DNA from: Nocardiopsis terrae
Lineage (GTDB): Bacteria; Actinomycetota; Actinomycetes; Streptosporangiales; Streptosporangiaceae
DNA: 64,000 nt
Assembly: GCF_014651695.1 (NCBI RefSeq)
Contig: NZ_BMXJ01000005.1
Span: 1-64,000, forward strand
Direction of reading: 5' to 3'
Each line of letters starts with the position of its first letter. Position 1 is the stretch's first letter. Below are positions 7,508 through 15,243 of this stretch, piece by piece. The notes below the pieces were generated by a model. That model was not told the DNA's origin, did no database searches, and was given only the letters and a program-made list of their open reading frames with translations. A program made the position numbers and the translations under genes.

Positions 7508-8277
7508 GCGGGCTGCTCCTGCGGCTCGCCGGCCCCATGCAGAGTTGGGGGGAGCACAGCACCTTCGGTGAACGCGACACCCTCCCCTACCCCAGCAGGT
7601 CGGGGCTGGTGGGGATGTTCGCCGCCGCTCAGGGAGTGGGACGCGGCGAGCCGCTGGAACGGTACGACGACCTGCGGCTGACCGTGCGTGTGGACTCCCC
7701 GGGGCTGCGCATGAGCGATTTCCAGACGGTCGGCGGAGGGCTGCCGCGCGGACGCACGGTGCCCACCGCCGAGGGCAAACGCCGCCCGGAGAACACCACC
7801 ACGATCGTCACCAGGAAGGCCTTCCTGGCCGACGCGGTGTTCACCGTGGCCGTCACCGGTCCGGGGACCGAGGGCATCGGCACGGCGTTGGCTTCGCCGC
7901 ACTGGCAGACCTACCTGGGCAGGCGGTCCTTCGTTCCCGATCCTCTGTTCCTGCTCCGCCGTGATGTCACCGACCCGGTGGCGGAGCTGCGGGGCGGGGT
8001 GCCGCTCCCCCGGCTGCGCGTGCCCGTGGGAGCGGAGTCCGTGGCCGTCGACCTCGTGGTGGAGGGCGGCGCGGGCAGCGAGAGCGGTTCCGAACGTGTG
8101 CGTGCGCAGAGCCGTGCCACGCTCAACGACGTGCCGCGCTCCTTCGACTCACACCGGCGCCTGTATGCGAGCCGGGAGGTGCGGGTGGACTCCGTCCCGG
8201 TTCCCGTCTCCCTGGTCTCACGAGGGTGGCGCGACTACCAAGAACGCCTGTTCCGCTACGTCAAGGAGCATCGTTGA
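7504..8277 (+). CDS. cas5e: Cascade subunit Cas5e (CasD)
   Basis: Cas5e caps the crRNA 5' handle in Cascade. The 257-residue sequence starts SGLLLRLAGPMQSWGEHSTF and continues GERDTLPYPSRSGLVGMFAAAQG, a clear Cas5e signature. GTG at 7504 overlaps the cas7 stop (GTGA), so I take it as the coupled start. It also contains DFQTVGGG and the C-terminal SLVSRGWRDYQERLF. Between cas7e and cas6e, as in standard I-E operons. Confidence 0.95.
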   Translation: MSGLLLRLAGPMQSWGEHSTFGERDTLPYPSRSGLVGMFAAAQGVGRGEPLERYDDLRLTVRVDSPGLRMSDFQTVGGGLPRGRTVPTAEGKRRPENTTTIVTRKAFLADAVFTVAVTGPGTEGIGTALASPHWQTYLGRRSFVPDPLFLLRRDVTDPVAELRGGVPLPRLRVPVGAESVAVDLVVEGGAGSESGSERVRAQSRATLNDVPRSFDSHRRLYASREVRVDSVPVPVSLVSRGWRDYQERLFRYVKEHR

Positions 8278-8978
8278 CCTGGCTCACGAAGATCGTCCCC
8301 GACCTGGGCTCCCGCCGGGCCCGGTCCTGTTTCGGCAGCGCGGGGGAACTGCACCGCCTCGTGATCGGCCTGGCCGCGCACAGCCTGGGCGAGGAGCGGG
8401 TGGAGTCGCCCCGCCAGCGCGCCGGTCTGCTGTTCCGGGTGGAGGAGACGCGGGGCGCACCCGTACTGCTGGTTCAGAGCTCCGGATCCCTGAATGCGGA
8501 CGCCCTGGGTGCCGGGTTCGGGTCGATGGTGGAACGGGACCTGACCCCCTTCCTGGAAGGGCTGGAGAAGGGCACGGAGGTGCGCTACCGCATCGCGGCA
8601 GCCCCCAGCAAGCGGTTGGGAAAGTCGGATCTGAACGCCGAACGGTTGGGGAAGCGAGCCGAACGGCTCGGTGAGCTGGCCCAACCCGGTAAGCGCACGT
8701 ACACGAGGCCGCTCTTCGGTGAACAGGCGGAACAGTGGTGGCGGGAACGGGCGCAGCGCCACGGGCTCGACCTGAGCGACGTCGTCAGCTCGGGCGCTGT
8801 CCCCTCCCTGGACCAGGGCCGCACCGGAAAACGGGGTGTGCGCATCCACGTGACCAGGTTCGACGGGCACGCGGTGGTCCGCGATCCCGACGCGCTACGC
8901 GAGGCGGTCCGCAACGGGATCGGGCGGGGCAAATCCTTCGGCTGCGGGATGCTCAGCCTCGCCCCGGCGGGGTGGTGA
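8274..8978 (+). CDS. cas6e: CRISPR RNA endoribonuclease Cas6e (CasE)
   Basis: Cas6e cuts pre-crRNA at the base of the repeat hairpin and stays on the 3' end. The 234-residue protein starts LTWLTKIVPDL and ends with the glycine-rich loop GIGRGKSFGCGMLSLAP that defines Cas6e. TTG at 8274 overlaps the cas5 stop (TTGA) and has a strong AAGGAG at 8263-8268, which decides the start. It would have to process both the main array and the mini-CRISPR transcript; the conserved hairpins in both are consistent with that. Confidence 0.94.
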   Translation: MTWLTKIVPDLGSRRARSCFGSAGELHRLVIGLAAHSLGEERVESPRQRAGLLFRVEETRGAPVLLVQSSGSLNADALGAGFGSMVERDLTPFLEGLEKGTEVRYRIAAAPSKRLGKSDLNAERLGKRAERLGELAQPGKRTYTRPLFGEQAEQWWRERAQRHGLDLSDVVSSGAVPSLDQGRTGKRGVRIHVTRFDGHAVVRDPDALREAVRNGIGRGKSFGCGMLSLAPAGW

Positions 8979-9964
8979 CCTCCGTGAACGGTGAGATGGC
9001 AGCACGCAAGGCGCTGGCCCGGCCGACCCTGGCGATGCTGCCCCGGGTCTCGGACAACCTGTCGTTCCTGTACGTGGACATCTGCCGGATCGTGCAGACC
9101 GACACCGGGGTGTGCGCCGAGGTCGCGGCGGGCGCGGGGTCAGTGCACCGGGTTCCGATCCCGACGGCCGCGTTGGCCTGTGTCCTGCTGGGGCCGGGGA
9201 CGTCGATCACGGCCCCTGCCCTGGCCACCTTCATGCGGCACGGAACGACCGTGGTGGCTTCGGGGGCAGGTGGAATCCTGCACTACGGCAACCTGACCCC
9301 CGAGGCCAGGACCACGCTGTGGCTGGACCGCCAGGTGCGCGCCTACGCCGATGACACCCGCCGCCTGGACGTGGCACAGCACATGTACGAGCTGCGCTTC
9401 GGGGAGGAGGTGGAGGAGGGGACGAGCATCGAGCGGCTGCGTGCGCTGGAGGGGCAGCGTATGAAGGCGCTGTACCGGCAACTCGCCGCCAAGCACCGGG
9501 TGAAGCCGTTCAAGCGCAGTTACGACCCCGCGTCGTGGGACGAGCAGAACCCGGTGAACAAGGCGCTGTCCGCGGGCAACGCCGCGCTGTACGGGGTGGT
9601 GCACTCGGTCGTCTCGCACCTGGGGTGCTCGCCCGCGCTGGGGTTCGTGCACACAGGGAGTCAGCGCTCGTTCGTGTACGACGTCGCCGACCTGTACAAG
9701 GCGGAGACAACGATCCCGTTGGCCTTCTCCCTGCACGACTCCACCGGCCCGGACGGCACGGCCCGGTTCCGGCTGCGGAGCGAGCTGAAGTTGTACCGGA
9801 TGATCCCCAGGATCGTGCGCGACATCCAGCGGCTCCTCGCCCCGGACCTCGACGCGGACGAAGAGGAGGACACCTCACCCGACCGCTGGCAGGTGGTGGA
9901 CCTGTGGGACCCCACAGCGGGTTCCGTGGCCGGTGGTGTGAACTACGCCGAGGACGGCGTCTGA
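8975..9964 (+). CDS. cas1: CRISPR integrase Cas1 (type I-E)
   Basis: Cas1 with Cas2 inserts new spacers at the leader end. The 329-residue protein has the I-E features FLYVDICRIVQTDTGV and, in the C-terminal domain, a catalytic Glu in LEGQRMKALYRQLA plus His and Asp in GFVHTGSQRSFVYDVADLYK. GTG at 8975 overlaps the cas6e stop (GTGA) and is chosen for coupling; GTG 8984 and ATG 8996 are alternatives without better ribosome binding sites. It appears intact, so adaptation is probably functional. Confidence 0.95.
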   Translation: MTSVNGEMAARKALARPTLAMLPRVSDNLSFLYVDICRIVQTDTGVCAEVAAGAGSVHRVPIPTAALACVLLGPGTSITAPALATFMRHGTTVVASGAGGILHYGNLTPEARTTLWLDRQVRAYADDTRRLDVAQHMYELRFGEEVEEGTSIERLRALEGQRMKALYRQLAAKHRVKPFKRSYDPASWDEQNPVNKALSAGNAALYGVVHSVVSHLGCSPALGFVHTGSQRSFVYDVADLYKAETTIPLAFSLHDSTGPDGTARFRLRSELKLYRMIPRIVRDIQRLLAPDLDADEEEDTSPDRWQVVDLWDPTAGSVAGGVNYAEDGV

Positions 9965-10302
9965 TGGGCACGATGGTGGTGATCTCCACGACGGCGGTTC
10001 CCGACCGTGTGCGGGGGTCCCTGTCCCGGTGGATGGTGGAGCCGAAGGCGGGGCTCTACGTGGGAACGATGAGCGCGCGCGTGCGGGAGAGGCTGTGGAC
10101 GGCCGTGAGCGAAACCGTGGGTGAGGGCGCCGCGGTGTGTCTGCACACCGCGGACAACGAGCAGGGGTTCGTCATCCTGACGGCCGGTGAGCGCCGTCGT
10201 CAGGTGGTGGACTTCGACGGGCTCCAACTGGTGCAGTTCCTCGCACGACCGGACGAGGACGGTGGGGAGCCGGAGTGGCAGGAACTACCCGAGGGGTGGT
10301 GA
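9964..10302 (+). CDS. cas2: CRISPR adaptation protein Cas2 (type I-E)
   Basis: This is the dimeric partner of Cas1 in spacer capture. The 112-residue protein has the Cas2e fold signature MVVISTTAVPDRVRGSLSRW near its start, then EPKAGLYVGTMSARVRERLW. ATG at 9964 overlaps the cas1 stop (TGATG). It is the last gene of the operon; 37 nt further on is a single decayed CRISPR repeat. Confidence 0.95.
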   Translation: MGTMVVISTTAVPDRVRGSLSRWMVEPKAGLYVGTMSARVRERLWTAVSETVGEGAAVCLHTADNEQGFVILTAGERRRQVVDFDGLQLVQFLARPDEDGGEPEWQELPEGW

Positions 10303-10339
10303 GGCGAGACGGCCCCTCGCGTTTCCACAGGTCGTGAAG

Positions 10340-10367
10340 GTAAGCCCCACGCACGTGACACAGGCTC
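10340..10367 (+). repeat. Orphan degenerate CRISPR repeat after cas2
   Basis: GTAAGCCCCACGCACGTG (10340-10357) matches 17 of the first 18 bases of the array repeat, after which the match decays (20 of 28 overall). It is on the plus strand, opposite to the main array. No second copy lies 60-61 nt to either side. The outer hairpin pairs are lost and only CACG/CGTG remains. It is probably the last remnant of a former array downstream of cas2. Confidence 0.7.
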
Positions 10368-10376
10368 CGCCCCTGC

Positions 10377-11156
10377 CTAGACCTCGATCATCCGCCAGGC
10401 GTCCGGATCGGCCGGGTCCTCGGTGAACGCGTACCGAACAGTGTCCCGGTCCAAAGCGATCAGCGTGACCGAGCCGGTGGCCCAGACAAGACCGTCCCCG
10501 AGTTCGGCGTGGGCGATCAGGCCCGAGGGGTCGCCGCCCGGAGTGGTACCCGCGGAGCGGGGCTCTGAGCGGGCGGCCTCGGTGATCAGGTCCGGCCACT
10601 CGCCCCAGACCCCGAGCCCCTCAGCCGTGGCCAGGTCCGGATCGGGGCGGGTGCGGGCGAACTCGGGGGTGTGCCGGTCCACCCGGGGGTCCTCGGCGTC
10701 CAGACCGGTGTTGACGATCGTGGTCACCCCGCGGGGCAACGCCCGGGTGTCCAGGCACCGCCCGTCCCAGCTGTACAGGGCGGCCCTGTGCGCGTCGGCG
10801 TCCAGCAGGTGGAAGGGCGCGTAGCCGGTGGGGTCCTCCCCTGCCAGAGGGTCGCGGTTCTGCGTGGCCAGGGCCTTCAGCGGCAGATCACCCCGGCTGG
10901 CCGGGTAGGAGCCCTCCCAGGGCATCCGGCCGTCCCAGGGCCAACCGTTGAGCAGCGCGGCCACCCGTTCGCGCCGCGGGTCGACCGCCAGCCAGGTCCC
11001 TCCCGCGAGCCGGTCACGGCCGCCGACCAGCTCCGGGCGCTCCGGCCAGTGCCGCGCGGGCCAGTCCCAGGGGCGCGAACGCATCTCGTCCCGGATCGCC
11101 GCGATGACCAGCGGTGTCCGGGCGCCCGGATCGAAACCGACGATGACGGTGCACAT
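10377..11156 (-). CDS. NRDE family protein (TANGO2-like)
   Basis: A 259-residue protein of the NRDE/TANGO2 family, named after a near-N-terminal Asn-Arg-Asp-Glu motif, here read as AIRDE at about residues 20-24. Supporting features are the MCTVIV start, the GGTWLAVDP block and the VAALLNG segment. The biochemical role in bacteria is not established; the eukaryotic relative is implicated in lipid or haem handling. It is a single gene convergent with cas2, with no operon partner. Confidence 0.8.
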   Translation of the reverse strand: MCTVIVGFDPGARTPLVIAAIRDEMRSRPWDWPARHWPERPELVGGRDRLAGGTWLAVDPRRERVAALLNGWPWDGRMPWEGSYPASRGDLPLKALATQNRDPLAGEDPTGYAPFHLLDADAHRAALYSWDGRCLDTRALPRGVTTIVNTGLDAEDPRVDRHTPEFARTRPDPDLATAEGLGVWGEWPDLITEAARSEPRSAGTTPGGDPSGLIAHAELGDGLVWATGSVTLIALDRDTVRYAFTEDPADPDAWRMIEV

Positions 11157-11407
11157 CTGTTGTCTCCCACGCGTTCAGTTCCCTTGCCAGGGACTCTACG
11201 ACGCGGATCCCCGTCGGCCCAGTGCGGTACGCGGCTCCCCTCCCAGATCCTTCGGTTTCCGGCCGAAGAGGACGGCCGGCCCCGAGGTTTCCGAGCTGGC
11301 GGACCCCTGCACTCCGGTTTCTCCCTACTCTGGTGAGCGTTGACACTGGGGCTTGTGTGACCGGGGTCCCCGCCGGTCCAGCCCTCCTCACCGACCAGGA
11401 GTCATCC

Positions 11408-13990
11408 GTGCCCGAAGAAGCCGACCGGACCGAACGCGGTCCGACCCCGACAGTGACCGAGCCCTCCCCGGCCCGGTCCGCGCTCACGGGCCCGCCCCCG
11501 GAACCGGGGCTGTCCCGCGAGGAGGTGGCCGAGCGCGTCGCGGGCGGTCGGACCAACGACGTCCCCGTCCGGGCCAGTCGCAGCGTCGGACAGATCATCC
11601 GCGGGAACGTCTTCACCCGCATCAACGCGATGATCGCCGTGCTGTTCGCGATCATCGCGGTGATCGGCCCGGTGCAGGACGGCCTCTTCGCGATGGTCAT
11701 CGTGATCAACACGCTGATCGGCATCGTCCAGGAGCTGCGCGCCAAACGCACCCTGGACAGGCTCGCGATCGTCAACGCGGCACGCCCCCGGGTGGTGCGC
11801 GACGGTGTCACGGTGCGGGTCGCCACCCAGGAGATCGTCCTGGACGAGGTCCTGGAAGTCGGTGTCGGCGACCAGGTCGTCGTGGACGGTGTGGTGACCT
11901 GGGCGGGAGGCCTGGAGGTCGACGAGTCGCTGCTGACCGGCGAGGCCGACCCGGTGTTCAAACAGCCCGGGGACACGGTGATGTCGGGCAGTTTCGTGGT
12001 GGCCGGGTCCGGGCGGTTCCGGGCGACCAAGGTCGGTCGGCACGCGTACGCGGCGCGCCTGGCCGAGGAGGCGAGCCGGTTCTCGCTGGTGCGGTCGGAA
12101 CTGCGGTCCGGGATCAACCGGATCCTGCGGTGGATCACCTTCGCCCTGTTCCCCATCGGCGCCCTGCTGGTCTACAGCCAGCTGTTCATGAACGGCCAGG
12201 TCGCGCTGGACGAACCCGTCTCGGGCGGAATCTCGGGCCCGTTGGCGGACGCGCTGCGCGGCATGGTGGCGGCACTGGTGTCCATGATCCCCGAGGGGCT
12301 GATCCTGCTGACGAGCATCGCGTTCGCGGTCGGGGTGATCCGGTTGGGCCGACACCGCTGCCTGGTGCAGGAGCTGCCCGCGATCGAGGGCCTGGCCCGC
12401 GTGGACGTGGTGTGCACGGACAAGACCGGCACGCTGACCGAGGTCGGCATGAAACTGGCCCAGATCCGTGACCTGGGCGGACAGCGGCCCCGGGGGAACG
12501 GGCGGCCGAACGGCGGCGCGGGGGACGGGGACGGCGCTCCGGTCTCCCCGGCCCTGGTGCTGGCCGCGCTGGCCGACTGCGACCCCGACCCCAACCCGAG
12601 CATGGCCGCGATCGCCGAGGGGTGCGCGGCCACCGGGCAGCGGGCCCCGGACTGGACCGTGACGGCCCTGGCCCCGTTCTCGTCCGCGCGCAAGTGGAGC
12701 GGGGCGAGCCTGCTCACACCCGCGGGTGAGGAGAACTGGGTGCTGGGGGCCGCCGACGTCCTCGCCGAGCCCGGCTCGCCCGCCGTCGCCGAGGCCGCCC
12801 GGCTGGGCGCCCAGGGGCTACGGGTCCTGCTGCTGGCGCGGGCCTCGGTCCGGGTGGACGGGGAGACCGCTCCGGGCACGGTGGAGCCGGTGGCGCTGGT
12901 GGTGCTGGACCAGCGGGTGCGCGAGGACGCCGCTCCGACCCTGGACTACTTCTCCGAGCAGGGCGTGGGCGTCAAGATCGTCTCCGGGGACCACGCCGCC
13001 TCGGTCGGCGCGGTCGGCCGCGAACTGGGGCTGGTCGGCGCCGACCGGCCGGTGGACGCCCGGGAGCTGTCCGAGGCACCGGAGGCACTGTCCCGGGAGG
13101 TGGAGGACCGGTCGGCGTTCGGCCGGGTGACGCCCGAACGCAAGCGCGACATGGTGCGCGGCCTGCGCGAGCGGGGGCACACCGTGGCGATGACCGGTGA
13201 CGGCGTCAACGACGTGCTGGCGCTCAAGGAGGCCGACATCGGGGTGGCGATGGGGTCGGGCAGCCCGGCCTCGCGTTCGGTGGCCCAGCTGGTGCTGTTG
13301 GACAACCGGTTCGCGGTCCTGCCCCGGGTGGTGGCCGAGGGGCGCCGGGTGATCGGGAACATCGAGCGGGTGGCCAGCCTGTTCCTGACCAAGACCGTGT
13401 ACACGATGACGCTCGCCATCATCGTGGGCCTGCTGGCCGTGGCCTACCCCTTCTTTCCCAGGCACGCGACCCTGATCAACGCGGTGACGTTCGGTATCCC
13501 GTCGTTCTTCCTGGCGTTGGCGCCCAACACCGACATCGCCCGGCCGGGGTTCGTCCTGCGCACGCTCCGGTTGGCGGTCCCCTCCGGGATGGTGGCGGGG
13601 CTGGCGGCGGTGACGACCTACCTGCTGGTGCTCGGCGGGCGGACGGTGCCCGACCCCTCGGACCGCACGGCGGTGGTGATCACGCTGTGCGCGACCACGC
13701 TGTGGGTCCTGCTGCTGGTGGCCAAACCGTACGTGTGGTGGAAGGTGCTGCTGGTGGGCTCCATGGTGGGTCTGCTGACCCTGGCCATGGTGACGCCGTG
13801 GGGGCAGTGGTTCTTCGATCTGGACGTGAGCGACCCGGGGAAGGTCCTCACCGGGCTCGTCGTGGCCGGGGTGGCGATCGCGGTGATCACGGTGATCCGT
13901 GTGGTGGACGACCGGATGATGGCCCGATCCCAGGCACAGGCCGACGAGAAGGAGGCGCAGGAGCGGGAGGCCGCCGCGTCAACGCCCTGA
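11408..13990 (+). CDS. ctpE: Cation-translocating P-type ATPase, CtpE-like
   Basis: A membrane P-type ATPase of 860 residues. It shows the actuator motif SLLTGEADPV, the phosphorylation site DKTGTLT (D338), MTGDGVNDVLALKEADIG for the hinge, and about ten hydrophobic segments. There is no N-terminal metal-binding domain and no CPC motif, so it is not a heavy-metal P1B pump. The layout and C-terminal block FGIPSFFLALAPNTD resemble mycobacterial CtpE, linked to calcium homeostasis. GTG at 11408 follows GGAG at 11398-11401. The first roughly 40 residues are Pro/Glu-rich and probably disordered. Confidence 0.85.
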   Translation: MPEEADRTERGPTPTVTEPSPARSALTGPPPEPGLSREEVAERVAGGRTNDVPVRASRSVGQIIRGNVFTRINAMIAVLFAIIAVIGPVQDGLFAMVIVINTLIGIVQELRAKRTLDRLAIVNAARPRVVRDGVTVRVATQEIVLDEVLEVGVGDQVVVDGVVTWAGGLEVDESLLTGEADPVFKQPGDTVMSGSFVVAGSGRFRATKVGRHAYAARLAEEASRFSLVRSELRSGINRILRWITFALFPIGALLVYSQLFMNGQVALDEPVSGGISGPLADALRGMVAALVSMIPEGLILLTSIAFAVGVIRLGRHRCLVQELPAIEGLARVDVVCTDKTGTLTEVGMKLAQIRDLGGQRPRGNGRPNGGAGDGDGAPVSPALVLAALADCDPDPNPSMAAIAEGCAATGQRAPDWTVTALAPFSSARKWSGASLLTPAGEENWVLGAADVLAEPGSPAVAEAARLGAQGLRVLLLARASVRVDGETAPGTVEPVALVVLDQRVREDAAPTLDYFSEQGVGVKIVSGDHAASVGAVGRELGLVGADRPVDARELSEAPEALSREVEDRSAFGRVTPERKRDMVRGLRERGHTVAMTGDGVNDVLALKEADIGVAMGSGSPASRSVAQLVLLDNRFAVLPRVVAEGRRVIGNIERVASLFLTKTVYTMTLAIIVGLLAVAYPFFPRHATLINAVTFGIPSFFLALAPNTDIARPGFVLRTLRLAVPSGMVAGLAAVTTYLLVLGGRTVPDPSDRTAVVITLCATTLWVLLLVAKPYVWWKVLLVGSMVGLLTLAMVTPWGQWFFDLDVSDPGKVLTGLVVAGVAIAVITVIRVVDDRMMARSQAQADEKEAQEREAAASTP

Positions 13991-14000
13991 CCTGGAGCAA

Positions 14001-14030
14001 GGGGCCTGCCGCGGAACCGCGGTAGGCCCC
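14001..14030 (+). terminator. Terminator after the CtpE-like gene
   Basis: GGGGCCTGCCGCGG and CCGCGGTAGGCCCC form a 14-bp stem with one G-U pair and a two-base loop, 11 nt after the stop codon. Confidence 0.8.
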
Positions 14031-14137
14031 TCGGTGTTCGGATCCCACCTCGCCGCCGGTCAGCGTGGGAACTGTTCACGCACCGGGCCGAGCCGCGATC
14101 CTGGGTGCGCCACGTGTCTGGAGCGACAGGAGCCACA

Positions 14138-14734
14138 TTGAGCATCCCGAACACGCACATCCGCGCCGTGCTGGACGGCTATCTGGAACGCTTCCCCAGG
14201 GAGGTCGAAGCGGCCGGTCCCCTGGTGCGAGCCCTGGACGACGGGCACGAGCTCTCCTCGGCCAAGGAGTTGCGCGTCGGGCACGTGACCGCGGGGGCCG
14301 TGGTGCTCGACCCGTGCTGGCGGGTGCTGATGGTCCGGGAGGGGGAACAGGGGTCCTGGCGCCTGCCCGGCGGGCACCTGACCGGTGACGACGGCGCGCT
14401 GGACGAGGCGTCGCGGAACAGGTTGACGGAGGCGACCGGACTGCTCCCCGAGCAGGTCGAGTCCGCCGGGGAACCGCTCCTGCTGGACCTGGACAGCCAC
14501 CGGGTGCCGGAGGACCCGGTCCTGGGCGAGCCCGCTCACGAGCACTTCACCTTCCTGTACCTGTACCGGGCCAGCGCCACCATGGTGCCCGTGGGCGGCG
14601 CCTCCGACCCCCTGGCCTGGCGTCCGCACACCGCCGTTCCCTCGGCCCGGCTGGCGGCGAAGATCTCCCAGACACTGGCGACCAGCCGTGCGGCGGTCAG
14701 GCACGAGCTCGCCGGGGAGGCGGCCCGGGCCTGA
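14138..14734 (+). CDS. Nudix-like hydrolase with degenerate Nudix box
   Basis: A 198-residue protein with a Nudix fold: strand block GHVTAGAVVLDPCWRVLMVR, then GSWRLPGGHLTGDD leading into the Nudix helix. The helix reads ASRNRLTEATGL where a canonical enzyme has AxxREVxEETGL. The first catalytic Glu is replaced by Arg and one of the paired Glu by Ala. Metal-dependent hydrolysis may therefore be weak or absent. TTG at 14138 has AGGAG at 14128-14132, which decides the start. Substrate cannot be predicted. Confidence 0.75.
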   Translation: MSIPNTHIRAVLDGYLERFPREVEAAGPLVRALDDGHELSSAKELRVGHVTAGAVVLDPCWRVLMVREGEQGSWRLPGGHLTGDDGALDEASRNRLTEATGLLPEQVESAGEPLLLDLDSHRVPEDPVLGEPAHEHFTFLYLYRASATMVPVGGASDPLAWRPHTAVPSARLAAKISQTLATSRAAVRHELAGEAARA

Positions 14735-14784
14735 GTCCGCGGCGGTCCGCACGGCGCCCCCTAGCTTTCATCGCCAAAACTGAA

Positions 14785-14790
14785 TATGAT
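14785..14790 (+). promoter_or_regulatory. -10 box of a probably leaderless arsR transcript
   Basis: TATGAT ends 6 nt before the ATG of the ArsR gene, so transcription should start at or next to the start codon. No Shine-Dalgarno sequence is present, consistent with leaderless translation. The overlap of the AT-rich start region with the promoter would suit autorepression. Confidence 0.5.
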
Positions 14791-14796
14791 CGTCGT

Positions 14797-15243
14797 ATGA
14801 CGATGAACAATGACGGTTGTGCGGAGAGGGTCTGCCCGGACCCCGGGCTGAGCGCCGCCGAGGCCCTCTTCCACAGCCTCTCCGACAGCACCCGGCTCGC
14901 GATCGTGCAGCGCCTCGCCAGGGGCGAGGCGCGCGTGACCGATCTGGTGGAACAGCTCGGCCTGGCCCAGTCCACGGTCTCCAAGCACGTGTCCTGCCTG
15001 CGCGACTGCGGGCTGGTCGACGGCCGCCCCGAGGGGCGGCAGGTGTTCTACTCGCTCAGCCGGCCCGAGCTGATGGACCTGCTCTCGGCCGCCGAGACCC
15101 TCCTGGCCGCGACCGGCCGGGCCGTGGCGCTGTGCCCCACCTACGGGACCGACGCTGCGGGCGCCGCCGAGCTCGCCCCCGAGCCCTCCGGCACGGCAGC
15201 CGGTCCGGAAACGAGAACAGGCACGGCGGTGCGCGATGAGTGA
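14797..15243 (+). CDS. ArsR/SmtB-family metal-sensing repressor, CmtR-like
   Basis: A 148-residue winged-helix repressor expected to release DNA on metal binding and control the adjacent exporter. The DNA-recognition helix region reads LGLAQSTVSKHVSCLRDCGLVDGR. Cys67 and Cys71 in this helix, plus Cys113 in ALCPTYG, reproduce the Cys-x3-Cys plus C-terminal Cys ligand set of mycobacterial CmtR, a Cd/Pb sensor. The Ala/Glu/Gly-rich tail (about 120-148) looks unstructured. Its end overlaps the ATPase start by 8 nt, forming a two-gene operon. Confidence 0.88.
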   Translation: MTMNNDGCAERVCPDPGLSAAEALFHSLSDSTRLAIVQRLARGEARVTDLVEQLGLAQSTVSKHVSCLRDCGLVDGRPEGRQVFYSLSRPELMDLLSAAETLLAATGRAVALCPTYGTDAAGAAELAPEPSGTAAGPETRTGTAVRDE

